Both the position numbers and the translations under genes were made by a program. From the NCBI RefSeq assembly GCF_000425345.1, contig NZ_KE384353.1, forward strand, positions 34,711-98,710: a stretch of 64,000 bases of DNA, in the 5' to 3' direction. This DNA comes from Rheinheimera baltica DSM 14885 (lineage in GTDB: Bacteria > Pseudomonadota > Gammaproteobacteria > Enterobacterales > Alteromonadaceae). Position 1 is the stretch's first letter. The number at the start of each line of letters is the position of its first letter. The notes under the pieces are model-generated. The model saw only the letters and a program-made list of their open reading frames with translations, ran no database searches and had not been told where the DNA came from. Below are positions 47,703 to 56,769 of this stretch, one piece after another.

Positions 47703-50045
47703 GTGAAAGTGGCAGATAAAAGGCGATTAAGCGTTTGGCAATGGCGGCCACTGGCAGTGGCGGGGACACTTGTACTGTTGCCGCTGTTAATGCTGATACT
47801 GTCGCCAAAGCCAACACTTTATAGCGGCTATCAGCAAAGTAGTGCATATTTTTCGGCTGAAGGGGAATTGTTAAGTCTGAGGTTAGCTGGCGATCAACGT
47901 TACCGCTTACGAGTACCTCTGGCAGATATTGCTCCGGCATTGCAACAGGCCACGCTGTTATATGAGGACAGGCAGTTTTATCGTCATTTTGGTGTCGACC
48001 TCAGCGCGGTGGGCCGGGCCTTCTGGCAAGGTGTTATTAAAGGGGGCAGACGACAAGGCGCATCAACACTGAGCATGCAATTAGCGCGGCTGCACTTTAA
48101 ACTGAATACCAGCACCATGGGCGGTAAGCTGCAGCAGCTGGTGTATGCGCTTTATCTGGAACGACATTTTTCGAAAGATGACATCCTCGAAGCTTACTTC
48201 AATTACGCCCCTTACGGCGGCAACATTGAAGGTGTGGCCGCGGCCAGCTTGATTTACTTTGGCAAAGAAGCAAGCCGTTTAACGGTAGCCGAAGCGCTGG
48301 CGCTTAGCGTGATCCCTCAAAACCCGAACCAGCGTAGCCCGTTAAGCACAGCAGGTGAACAGCAACTGGAACTGGCGCGTCAGCGCTTAGTGACATTGTG
48401 GTTACAGCAGTATCCGGTGGCAGAGCAAAGTATGGCACAACGTTTAAGCTTGCCGCTGCAGTTTAATAACCGAGCCGATTTAGCCTACGATGCGCCGCAT
48501 TTTATTAACCAGCTACAAGTGCAGGGGCTAACAGAAGGGCGTTTTTACACCAGCTTGCAGCAAAAGACTCAGCAGCAAATTCAGCGAGGTGTAGCAGGGT
48601 ATTTGCGTCGCAACAGTGATAAAGGCTTTACCAATGCCAGTGTGCTGTTGGTTAAACGCAGCACCATGCAGATACAAGCCTGGCTGGGCTCAGCCGATTT
48701 TTATAATACGGCTATTTCGGGCCAGGTTGATGGTGTTACGGCGCTGCGCTCACCGGGCTCGGCACTAAAGCCATTTGTGTATGCTTTGGCCTTGCAACAG
48801 GGCGTTATTCATCCGCAAAGTTTGCTAAATGATCTGCCGCGCCGTTATGGTAGTTTTAACCCGGAAAACTTTGACCGGCGCTTTGTCGGCCCGGTAAATG
48901 CCACGGAAGCGCTGATCAACAGCCGTAATGTACCCGCAGTACAATTACAGGCCAGCCTTACCAAGCCGGATTTTTATCACTGGTTAAAGCAAGCACAAGT
49001 GCCGCTGCAATATAAGCCAGAACACTATGGCTTGGCGTTAGTATTGGGGGGTATGGAGCTGAGCATGCAGCATCTGGTGCAGTTGTATGCCATGCTGGGT
49101 AATGGCGGCAACTGGCAAACTATGCAATGGCAAGCACAGCCGGTAACGGCTGCTACACAAGCGTTGTTATCACCTGAAGCGGCGTTTTTAACCCTGGATA
49201 TGCTGCGACAACATACTAAACCTCAAACGGCTTTACTGACTGAATTGATAGACACTGCTCCGGTAGCGTGGAAAACCGGTACCTCTTATGCGTTTCGTGA
49301 TGCCTGGGCGATAGGGCTTAGTGGTGACTATGTTTTAGCCGTGTGGTTGGGTAATTTTGATGGCAGCTCTAACCCTAACCTGGTCGGGCGCGCCGCTGCC
49401 GGCCCGTTATTATTTGAATTGTTAGCCCTGTTGCCACGCGATGTTGCGGCAGAAAAGCAACTATTTACCGCCGATAATAGTCTTAACCTCAAGCAAATAG
49501 CCTTGTGTAGTCGCAGTGGTGAGCTGCCAAATAAATACTGCCCGCAAACACAGCCGGGTTGGTTTATTCCCGGGGTGTCGCCAATTAGCGTGTCAAATGT
49601 ACACCGGGCTATACCGATATACGTTGATACCGGTCTAAGAGCGTGCCGACATTCGCCGCCGCAAACAGCACTAAAAGTGTTTGAATTCTGGCCGTCTGAT
49701 ATCGCAGAGGCTTACCAGCAGGCGGGTATCTTACTGACCTTACCGCCACCGTATCAGGATGCGTGCGGTTCAGGGGTGTTATTATCGCAACAAGCGCCGC
49801 AAATTCGATCGCCTCAGCCAGGTTTAACCTATCAGCTGGGTAAACATGCCGATCAGCAAAAAATTGCCCTGCAGGCTAGCTTTGATGGTGCAGTTACCCA
49901 AGTACATTGGTTTATTGATAACCGCTACCTTGGCGTTGCAGCGCCTGGTGAAACCGTATTTTGGCATGCCGAAGCCGGTGAGTTTCAGCTTAGAGTCGTA
50001 GATGATTTAGGCGGTGTAGCGACTCAGCGTTTACAGGTACAGTAG
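47703..50045 (+). CDS. pbpC: Penicillin-binding protein 1C
   Basis: The 780-residue bifunctional peptidoglycan synthase has one N-terminal helix. A GT51 glycosyltransferase (about 70-240) has catalytic Glu88 in LYEDRQFYRHFGVD and RQGASTLSMQLARL. A transpeptidase domain (about 290-580) has S353-x-x-K (PGSALKPF), SRN and KTGTS. It ends with a BiPBP_C domain (about 690-780). It sits directly after the macroglobulin gene, the conserved operon. It is likely to repair wall damage when the macroglobulin is engaged, by analogy with E. coli. Confidence 0.96.
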   Translation: MKVADKRRLSVWQWRPLAVAGTLVLLPLLMLILSPKPTLYSGYQQSSAYFSAEGELLSLRLAGDQRYRLRVPLADIAPALQQATLLYEDRQFYRHFGVDLSAVGRAFWQGVIKGGRRQGASTLSMQLARLHFKLNTSTMGGKLQQLVYALYLERHFSKDDILEAYFNYAPYGGNIEGVAAASLIYFGKEASRLTVAEALALSVIPQNPNQRSPLSTAGEQQLELARQRLVTLWLQQYPVAEQSMAQRLSLPLQFNNRADLAYDAPHFINQLQVQGLTEGRFYTSLQQKTQQQIQRGVAGYLRRNSDKGFTNASVLLVKRSTMQIQAWLGSADFYNTAISGQVDGVTALRSPGSALKPFVYALALQQGVIHPQSLLNDLPRRYGSFNPENFDRRFVGPVNATEALINSRNVPAVQLQASLTKPDFYHWLKQAQVPLQYKPEHYGLALVLGGMELSMQHLVQLYAMLGNGGNWQTMQWQAQPVTAATQALLSPEAAFLTLDMLRQHTKPQTALLTELIDTAPVAWKTGTSYAFRDAWAIGLSGDYVLAVWLGNFDGSSNPNLVGRAAAGPLLFELLALLPRDVAAEKQLFTADNSLNLKQIALCSRSGELPNKYCPQTQPGWFIPGVSPISVSNVHRAIPIYVDTGLRACRHSPPQTALKVFEFWPSDIAEAYQQAGILLTLPPPYQDACGSGVLLSQQAPQIRSPQPGLTYQLGKHADQQKIALQASFDGAVTQVHWFIDNRYLGVAAPGETVFWHAEAGEFQLRVVDDLGGVATQRLQVQ

Positions 50046-50113
50046 CCGGTGGGTGCTTATAGGCGTTTGCTAGGGTAAAATACCCTTGATTGTTAAATGT
50101 TTGCGGATAACCT

Positions 50114-51259
50114 ATGCACTGCGCCCACTTCGACGCGAAACGCTGCCTGTCATGCCACTGGCTGAGTAAACCCTATGCAGCACAATTAAGTGAAAAGCAG
50201 CAACAGCTGATATCCTTATTGGCACCTTTCAATACACCTGAGCTGTTGGCTCCGGTTGCAAGTAGCGAGCAAGGCTTTCGCTACAAAGCGAAAATGGTGG
50301 TGCTGGGCACGGTAGATGCGCCAATGCTGGGCATTATTAATGCGCAAGGCGAAGCGGTTGATTTAGCCGACTGCCCGCTGTATCCAGCCGCTTTCGCACC
50401 GGTGTTTGCGCTATGCAAAGCCTTTATTTCCCGCGCTAAGCTTACGCCTTACGATATTGCCAGCCGCCGTGGCGAGCTTAAGTTTATTCTGCTGAGCCAA
50501 AGCCTGCACAGAGGCCGTTTTATGTTGCGCTTTGTGTTGCGCTCTAAAAACTGCTTAGCGTCGATACAAAAACATTTACCCTGGTTAATACAACAACTCC
50601 CAGAGCTTGCAGTGTGTTCCGTTAATTTACAGCCCTTGCCTGCCGCAGTACTGGAAGGCGAAGAAGAAATTTTACTGACTAAGCAAAGTGTTTTAGCTGA
50701 GCAGTTAAACCAGATCCCGCTGTATTTACAGCCACAGAGTTTTTTTCAGACTCAGCCGGCCATGGCGGCTTCGCTCTACCAAACGGCGGCAGACTGGGCG
50801 ATCGAACTGCAACAACAGCAGGGCCAGTTTAAGCATATTTGGGATCTATTTTGTGGTGTCGGTGGTTTTGGTTTGCATCTGGTTAGCCCTGAGCAGCAGC
50901 TTACCGGCATTGAAATTGCGCCAAAAGCGATTGCCAGTGCCACGCGTTCGGCAGCCGAACTTGGTTTAACCAAAGTAAACTTTCAGGCACTGGATTCTAC
51001 AGCCTTTGCTAAAGCCGCAGAACGTGCCCCCGATTTATTGGTGGTTAACCCACCTCGGCGCGGGCTGGGAAAGCCGTTGTGTCAGGATATTGAACGCTTA
51101 GCACCTGCCTGGTTATTGTACTCCAGTTGTAATGCTCAAACTCTGGCCCAGGACTTGTCGCAGCTTTCAAACTACTCGTTAGTGAAAGTGCAGCTATTTG
51201 ATATGTTCGCCCACAGTAGTCACTACGAGGTGTTAACCTTGCTGAAAAAGTTGGATTAA
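50114..51259 (+). CDS. rlmC: 23S rRNA (uracil-747-C5)-methyltransferase RlmC
   Basis: The 381-residue SAM-dependent enzyme methylates U747 in 23S rRNA. The N-terminal Cys pattern MHCAHFDAKRCLSCHW, with DCPLY further on, forms the 4Fe-4S site of RlmC. The Rossmann methyltransferase has FCGVGGFGLHL and VNPPRRGLG, and the catalytic Cys is in YSSCNAQTLAQDL. It lacks the TRAM domain found in RlmD, which fits RlmC. It is monocistronic. Confidence 0.94.
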   Translation: MHCAHFDAKRCLSCHWLSKPYAAQLSEKQQQLISLLAPFNTPELLAPVASSEQGFRYKAKMVVLGTVDAPMLGIINAQGEAVDLADCPLYPAAFAPVFALCKAFISRAKLTPYDIASRRGELKFILLSQSLHRGRFMLRFVLRSKNCLASIQKHLPWLIQQLPELAVCSVNLQPLPAAVLEGEEEILLTKQSVLAEQLNQIPLYLQPQSFFQTQPAMAASLYQTAADWAIELQQQQGQFKHIWDLFCGVGGFGLHLVSPEQQLTGIEIAPKAIASATRSAAELGLTKVNFQALDSTAFAKAAERAPDLLVVNPPRRGLGKPLCQDIERLAPAWLLYSSCNAQTLAQDLSQLSNYSLVKVQLFDMFAHSSHYEVLTLLKKLD

Positions 51260-51628
51260 AGCTTAATGCTGATCAACTATGCAGAATCGGTTTGCCCTAA
51301 ACTCACCGTTTCAGCCCTGGACGGGCTGAAACGAGCCCCCATGGATGGGTTTACGGCGTGTTAGTGTGGGCAAGCCGATGGCAAATTAAACCTTAACTGA
51401 CTGGCATTAGGCTTAACGCCGGCCTACCAGTATGCCTATAATTACTTGGCTGTGCTAAAACATCTTCAGTTTAATGCCAGCTTAGTTAGCTCTGGTTTAT
51501 CCAACTAACGTTTCTTTTTGTTTAATAGTCCCTTTATCACATAGTATCGCCGCTAAGCTGGTTGACTTATCAGTGCTTTTGGCTGAACTTAACCTTTCTA
51601 AACGCGATTTTCACTAACGGGAACTGCT
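51260..51628. other. Intergenic region with a dispersed-type repeat
   Basis: These 369 bases lie between rlmC and the isochorismatase-like gene. They contain a hairpin GTTTCAGCCC/GGGCTGAAAC with loop TGGAC at 51308-51332, then CCCCCATGGATGGGTTTACG and GCGTG. This arrangement recurs in many gammaproteobacterial intergenic regions as I recall. The rest contains no gene I can support. Confidence 0.5.
51308..51362. repeat. REP-like intergenic repeat
   Basis: A 10-bp perfect stem (GTTTCAGCCC with GGGCTGAAAC) is followed by GAGCCCCCATGGATGGGTTT and ACGGCGTG, which forms a second weaker hairpin. The sequence CATGGATGGGTTTACGGCGT is a motif I have seen in many gammaproteobacterial genomes as a dispersed repeat. 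Family identity is from memory. Confidence 0.45.
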
Positions 51629-52174
51629 ATGCTACTTCAAGTGCAACATTCGCTAGTGCTACTAATTGATATGCAGCAAAAGCTGGCGCCGGCTATTTTT
51701 GAGCACAAAGACGTTGAGCAGGCGGCTGCATGGGTGCTGCAGGTGGCACTGCAACTAGAAGTACCGGTGTGGGCGACAGAGCAGTATCCGCAGGGCATAG
51801 GTGCCACACTGCCTGCATTGGCAGAGCTGATACCCGAGGCGCAGGTGCTGCAAAAAATGCACTTTAGTGCGCTAAAAGAAGCGCATATTGCCAGTAGCCT
51901 GGCCTGTACAGAGCGTAAGCAAGTTGTCGTGCTGGGCATTGAAGCCCATGTTTGTGTGCTGCAATCGGTACTGGATTTACTGGCACTGGGCTATCAGGTG
52001 TTTGTGGTGGCAGAAGCTGTAGGCTCGCGCACTGTACAAAACAAACAATTGGCACTTAGCCGCATGCAACAAGCCGGCGCCCAAATTATCAGCAAAGAAA
52101 TGCTGGCCTTTGAATGGTTAGAATGCTGCGGCACCGATACATTTCGTCAAATTAGCAAAGGCTGGATCCGATAA
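51629..52174 (+). CDS. Isochorismatase-fold cysteine hydrolase (YcaC-like)
   Basis: The 181-residue protein is a soluble isochorismatase-superfamily hydrolase with the catalytic triad visible as D14 (LIDMQQKL), K76 (LQKMHFSAL) and C109 (EAHVCVLQS). Members hydrolyse amides or esters, and the substrate cannot be assigned. Its stop and the next gene's start overlap (TAATG), so it is co-translated with the esterase that follows. Confidence 0.88.
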   Translation: MLLQVQHSLVLLIDMQQKLAPAIFEHKDVEQAAAWVLQVALQLEVPVWATEQYPQGIGATLPALAELIPEAQVLQKMHFSALKEAHIASSLACTERKQVVVLGIEAHVCVLQSVLDLLALGYQVFVVAEAVGSRTVQNKQLALSRMQQAGAQIISKEMLAFEWLECCGTDTFRQISKGWIR

Positions 52175-53292
52175 TGTGGCGTGTTGTTTTATTGCTATTA
52201 CTGGCTTTACCGTTACAAGCTAACAACCTGATTGAGCAGCAATTACCCGATTTTTATCAGCAACTTATACCACAGCATCGCTACCCGCTTAGCTGGAATA
52301 AGGCGCAGTTTAGCGATATTAACCAGTGGCGTGTAAAGGGCCGAGCTGCGCTGCGCGAAGCATTACTCTGGCCAGATGACAATAGTGATTTTGCCGCCAA
52401 ACTGCTAAAAACCGAAGCGCGAGAGGGCTATAGCGCACAGCTTTGGTCAATACAATTAACGGCGCAAAGCCGGGTGCAGCTTATGCTGCTTCAGCCCGAG
52501 GACACCAAACCGGCACCTGCCGTGTTACTGCTGCATGATCATGGTGCCCGTTTTGACATTGGCAAAGAAAAACTGATCAAACCTTTTGCAACCGACGAGC
52601 GCTTAAGTTCTGCGCAGCAATGGGCAGATAAATATTTTAGCGGCAACTATATTGGCGACGCTCTGGCTAAACAAGGTTATTTGGTTATTGCCACTGACAC
52701 CTTAGGGTGGAGCAATAGAGGGCCAATAGAATTTAGTGCGCAGCAGGCGCTGGCGAGCAATATGTTTATGCTTGGCCGCTCTTTAGCGGGTATGGCGGCT
52801 TACGAAGACTTGCGACTGGTGCAGTTTTTAAAGCAATTGCCACAAGCCGACAGCAAGCGTCTTGCGGTGCTGGGATTTTCCATGGGGGCTTTTCGTGCCT
52901 GGCAATTGGCGGCGTTAACGGACGATATTAAGGCAGGCGTTGCAATAGCTTGGCTGAATAGCTATCAGCATTTATTAACGCCCGGTAATAATATTCTTAA
53001 AGGACAATCGGCGTTTTATATGTTGCATCCGGGCTTGGCGGCAAAATTAGACATTCCAGACATTGCTGCGCTGGCAGCACCCAAAGCCATGTTGTTTATT
53101 AACGGCGGCAAGGACAAGCTGATGCCGCAAGCTGGCGTAGAACAGGCCTATCGGCAATTGGCTGCGGTGTGGCAGGCGCATGGCGCAGCAGATAAACTTA
53201 GCACCCGGTTATATCCACAGTTCAGCCACGAGTTTAATGCCCAGCAGCAGCAACAGGCGTTTAACTGGTTGGCGGCTCAGTTAGCCAAATAA
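52174..53292 (+). CDS. Exported dienelactone-hydrolase-like esterase
   Basis: The 372-residue protein has a signal peptide (MWRVVLLLLLALPLQA). The alpha/beta-hydrolase features are APAVLLLHDHGA, and the nucleophile elbow GFSMGAF with Ser236. The catalytic Asp and His are in NGGKDKLM and FSHEFN. It belongs to the DLH/acetyl-xylan-esterase-like branch. The substrate is unknown. It is coupled to the preceding hydrolase by TAATG, and the two may act in one pathway. Confidence 0.87.
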   Translation: MWRVVLLLLLALPLQANNLIEQQLPDFYQQLIPQHRYPLSWNKAQFSDINQWRVKGRAALREALLWPDDNSDFAAKLLKTEAREGYSAQLWSIQLTAQSRVQLMLLQPEDTKPAPAVLLLHDHGARFDIGKEKLIKPFATDERLSSAQQWADKYFSGNYIGDALAKQGYLVIATDTLGWSNRGPIEFSAQQALASNMFMLGRSLAGMAAYEDLRLVQFLKQLPQADSKRLAVLGFSMGAFRAWQLAALTDDIKAGVAIAWLNSYQHLLTPGNNILKGQSAFYMLHPGLAAKLDIPDIAALAAPKAMLFINGGKDKLMPQAGVEQAYRQLAAVWQAHGAADKLSTRLYPQFSHEFNAQQQQQAFNWLAAQLAK

Positions 53293-53309
53293 TTAAGTCA
53301 TATACTGAC

Positions 53310-54146
53310 TTATTCCGGCACCAATTGATTTACCTGAAACTCACAACTATCGCTTAGCAGTGGGCTTAATTCAGTTAAGGCCTGTTTCATATTGGTTGTC
53401 AGGGTGTAAGGCGGGTTAACCACCAACATACCGCTACCGGTCATACCAAAGCCATCGCTGTCAGGCAGTGGGCACAGTTCAATTCGCAGCATATCTTTAA
53501 TGCCGGTAGCGACGAGGGCATTAATAAAGGCTTCTACCGCACTGCGTTCAATAACCGGATACCATATGGCATAGGTTGCCTGCGGAAACCGCTGATAGGC
53601 GCTTTGCAAACCGGCTACCACATCCTGATATTCGGTTTTTAGCTCATAGGGTGGGTCTATTAAAATCAGGCCACGTTTATGTAACGGTGGCAGCATGGCT
53701 TTAAAGCCTGCCCATGCATCCATATGCTCAATACGGCTATGACGTCGCCGCACAAACTGGCTGGCCAAAATAGGATGGTCTGTTGGATGTAGCTCGGTAG
53801 CCTGAATACTGTCGCTGTTACGCAGCATCATGGTAGCAATTTTCGGTGAGCCAGGGTAAAACGCCAATTCATCATTGCTATTGAGTTGTTTAATCAGCTC
53901 GATATAACGCGCCAAAGCCGGGCTCGCCGCTTGATATTGCCACAATTTGCCAATACCGGTTTGATACTCACCGGTTTTTTGTGCCTGCTCAGCTAATACG
54001 CTATAAAGCCCAGCACCAGCATGGCTGTCGTGGTAGCAAAACGGCTTATCTTTTTGCAGCAGGTAATCCAGAATGGCCACCTGAACCAGGTGTTTAACCA
54101 CATCGGCATGATTACCAGCATGATAACTGTGGCGATAACTAAGCAT
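53310..54146 (-). CDS. rlmJ: 23S rRNA (adenine-2030-N6)-methyltransferase RlmJ
   Basis: The 278-residue SAM-dependent enzyme acts on 23S rRNA A2030. The N-terminus MLSYRHSYHAGNHADVVKH is the family hallmark. The catalytic motif DPPYELKTEY (Asp-Pro-Pro-Tyr) is intact, and the protein matches E. coli RlmJ in length. I start at 54146 because the extra residues of the longer frame (to 54209) are not conserved in this family. It is monocistronic and convergent with the esterase. Confidence 0.95.
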   Translation of the reverse strand: MLSYRHSYHAGNHADVVKHLVQVAILDYLLQKDKPFCYHDSHAGAGLYSVLAEQAQKTGEYQTGIGKLWQYQAASPALARYIELIKQLNSNDELAFYPGSPKIATMMLRNSDSIQATELHPTDHPILASQFVRRRHSRIEHMDAWAGFKAMLPPLHKRGLILIDPPYELKTEYQDVVAGLQSAYQRFPQATYAIWYPVIERSAVEAFINALVATGIKDMLRIELCPLPDSDGFGMTGSGMLVVNPPYTLTTNMKQALTELSPLLSDSCEFQVNQLVPE

Positions 54147-54340
54147 AAACAAGGCCCGTAGCAGCAAATTCAAAGGCCGACAGCATACTGCGCACGCAGA
54201 AAAACACAAGTATTGTTGCCGTACAGCCAGTAATTCCTACCCCGATTGTTAATGAGTTTTTGCCAAATAAAATAATTCATTTAAACTTTATGCCTAATCT
54301 TTTCGACTAAAGTCAGCCTTTTGCATTAATGGAATGATAA

Positions 54341-55708
54341 ATGAAGTATTATTCGCGGTTACTTTTGTCCTGTTTACTAAGTTTTTGGGTTTGTCAGGCG
54401 CAGGCCGAATTGGATTCAGCGTCGTCATTGTCTCTTTCTGTAGACAAACAATTAGTAAAAAATGCCAATCGGTTTGGCGTGGTTGGTCAATCTGTTTTAA
54501 TTCTTAAAAATCATCATCCGATATATCGTGGCGTGCAGGGCTATGCCAACAAAGAGCTTGCCGTTAAAGTGACCCCCGAGCATATATTCCCCAGCTATTC
54601 CGTTGCCAAACTGTTTACCAGTGTATTGGTAATGCAACTTGAGCAAAGTGGTGAGGTTGACTTGCAGCACTCCATTCGCGACTACCTCGATGACTTACCC
54701 CAAAGCTGGCAAAACGTCACCGTTGCGCATTTGTTGAACCATACATCTGGCGTGCCTCGCTATTTTGATGCGGTTATGCAGCGAGGCTCATTCCTTGCTG
54801 ATAAAAAGGCTGTTTACTCGTCGTTGGAACAGGCCCCGGCCCATTTTAAAATGGGCACTGAAAATCGCTACAACAACACAAATTTCTTGTTACTGGCCTC
54901 TCTGTTAGAGCTAAAAACAAAAAAATCGTACAAACAACTTGTTGATGACGTTATCGTTAAACCGTTGGGTTTGCAAAACACGGGGCACGCTAGTGCCAGA
55001 GCCGTTAGGCATAACATGGTTAGTAGCTACCAAGGCGCTAATGGCGTCATTATAAAAAACCTGGACATTGACTGGCCTGAATACTCTTTTGCCCACTCGG
55101 CACTGTATTCAACACCTGAAGATCTGGCGACATTTATCACGGCGTTAATTAAAGGCAAGTTTGTAAAACCCCAGTTATTGAAAACGTACTTTAACCCGAT
55201 GATGTTATCAGACGGCACTGCAGGGACTTATGCGTTTGGTTTTGAGTACTCTGTAGAAGATAATTTTATTCGTGTCGGGCACGATGGCGGCAATAGAGTA
55301 AAGCTGCGACATTACTATAATGTTGAAAATGCTGCCGATAATTACACGCTGGTGTATATGACCAACGGCAATGCTAATGACGTATGGACAGATGTTTTAG
55401 CAGATAGCGTAATGTCGGTTATTGCGCCTGAAGCATTCAAAATGGCAACGTTGAAAGAGCAATTTGTTGAGGCTGCATTAGCGAATAATATTCGCCTAAT
55501 GAACGATGTCTATGACGCTGTCAAAGCGATGAAGGGCAACGATATGGCTGCCGTTGAGCAGTTTTTGCTTTATCGGGCTTATTCTCTAAGGTATGGCAGT
55601 GGCGTGGCGTCTTCCGTAGGCGCATTTGAATTTCTGGTTCAGAAATTTCCTGCGTCGGAGAATGCGCAACAAAGCCTGAATCAGATCAAACAATTGTTAA
55701 CTGAATAG
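54341..55708 (+). CDS. Exported serine hydrolase (class C beta-lactamase/PBP-like)
   Basis: The 455-residue protein has a signal peptide (MKYYSRLLLSCLLSFWVCQAQA). The beta-lactamase/DD-peptidase fold has SVAK as S87-x-x-K90, YNN as the YxN motif (NRYNNTNF) and GHDGGN near the third motif. A C-terminal helical region (about 370-455: LKEQFVEAALANNIRLMNDV) follows, possibly TPR-like. It may hydrolyse peptides, esters or lactams. It is separate from the other serine hydrolase near 27 kb and not clearly paralogous beyond the fold. Confidence 0.88.
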   Translation: MKYYSRLLLSCLLSFWVCQAQAELDSASSLSLSVDKQLVKNANRFGVVGQSVLILKNHHPIYRGVQGYANKELAVKVTPEHIFPSYSVAKLFTSVLVMQLEQSGEVDLQHSIRDYLDDLPQSWQNVTVAHLLNHTSGVPRYFDAVMQRGSFLADKKAVYSSLEQAPAHFKMGTENRYNNTNFLLLASLLELKTKKSYKQLVDDVIVKPLGLQNTGHASARAVRHNMVSSYQGANGVIIKNLDIDWPEYSFAHSALYSTPEDLATFITALIKGKFVKPQLLKTYFNPMMLSDGTAGTYAFGFEYSVEDNFIRVGHDGGNRVKLRHYYNVENAADNYTLVYMTNGNANDVWTDVLADSVMSVIAPEAFKMATLKEQFVEAALANNIRLMNDVYDAVKAMKGNDMAAVEQFLLYRAYSLRYGSGVASSVGAFEFLVQKFPASENAQQSLNQIKQLLTE

Positions 55709-55792
55709 AAGTGACAGGCGAAAGCGGCTCAGCTTAACGCCGAGCAGATAAATAAAAATATTCTTTATAGGTTTTTGTTTTCAGGTTTTTAT

Positions 55793-56257
55793 TTATAGGT
55801 TTAGCCACTTTAAATAAGTAACAAAAACCATATAAACCGATGCAACACAGCCTACATAATTCAGTGTTTTTATACTGGCTTTAATCTGTGTTGAGCGCAG
55901 CTTGGGTTGAAGATAAACACTATAACTGATAAAAAACAGCCCAAACAAATAAGGAAACCAATAGGCCAGCACGGAGGGTTTATAAAAATATGCCGCGATA
56001 TAAAGTGGTTTACTTAGCAGCCAGAATACCAGCCAGTGAGCCCCCAGCCAAAATGCGTACAAAATTGCCGCCAGGATTACCTGTGTAAGTAAACCGGCAA
56101 TGGCAGATACCCAAAGCGAAAAGGGTTCTGCAGCATTGCCAGCAGATGGTTGTGTTTCTGTTTGTTGCGATGGTCTTAATTGCAGCAACATCATCAAGAC
56201 CATCACGGGGGTGAAAGTATTAAGCAGGTACATCCACCAGCTTACGGTTAGGTCCAT
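55793..56257 (-). CDS. Membrane protein, last gene of lipase operon
   Basis: The 154-residue protein has four helices (starting MDLTVSWWMYLLNTFTPVM; others include SVSWVSAIAGLLTQVILA-like and YWFPYLFGLFFISYSVYL stretches). ATG at 56257 shares its A with the stop of the upstream gene (TGATG), and GGAGG precedes it. The longer open frame to 56428 overlaps the upstream gene and is not used. I recognise no family. It could be an immunity protein for the lipase or a co-factor. Confidence 0.65.
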   Translation of the reverse strand: MDLTVSWWMYLLNTFTPVMVLMMLLQLRPSQQTETQPSAGNAAEPFSLWVSAIAGLLTQVILAAILYAFWLGAHWLVFWLLSKPLYIAAYFYKPSVLAYWFPYLFGLFFISYSVYLQPKLRSTQIKASIKTLNYVGCVASVYMVFVTYLKWLNL

Positions 56258-56709
56258 CAAATTACCTCCGCCAGTAACCACTGTACGTGAGCTAAGGTCA
56301 GCAATAATGAAGAGATAAATATAAAGGGCGCAAAGATAAAACCGGCTATATTCCCCTCCATGCCATTGCGTGAGGCCAAAGTACCAAGTGTTATCGCGGT
56401 TACTACATAAGCAATAAGCCACCGCCAACCCGGTTGTACCAGCGTGATATCTAAAGCCGTTAATGGCGTACTAGCTAGTGGCAGAAGCACCAGTAGTTTA
56501 AAAGCAATAAAGGTGATACTGGCGATAACACAAAACCCAAGATATACCGCAAGGTTTATGCGCTGGCAGTTGCCACCAAGATCGTAAAAAGGCTTAAGCT
56601 TGAGATGGTGCAGCACGCCGTCTTCAGAAAAAACCACAAAATACGCCAGCAAAATTAGCGGGTTTAAAAACGTATAAGGTATTAAATTAAGCAGTTTAAT
56701 GGTGTCCAT
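56257..56709 (-). CDS. Membrane protein, third gene of lipase operon
   Basis: The 150-residue protein has four hydrophobic segments (LNPLILLAYFVVF, INLAVYLGFCVIASITFIAF, GWRWLIAYVVTAITLGTLA, IAGFIFAPFIFISSLLLTLA). Between the first two is a charged cytoplasmic loop (HHLKLKPFYDLGGN). It is translationally coupled to the next gene by TGATG. No family is recognised. It begins 60 bp after the lipase stop. Confidence 0.65.
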   Translation of the reverse strand: MDTIKLLNLIPYTFLNPLILLAYFVVFSEDGVLHHLKLKPFYDLGGNCQRINLAVYLGFCVIASITFIAFKLLVLLPLASTPLTALDITLVQPGWRWLIAYVVTAITLGTLASRNGMEGNIAGFIFAPFIFISSLLLTLAHVQWLLAEVI

Positions 56710-56769
56710 ACCAGCCTATTCCGGCTGGTGCAGAATTTTTCTGGCCAGCCTTAGTAGCAACAAATTAAG

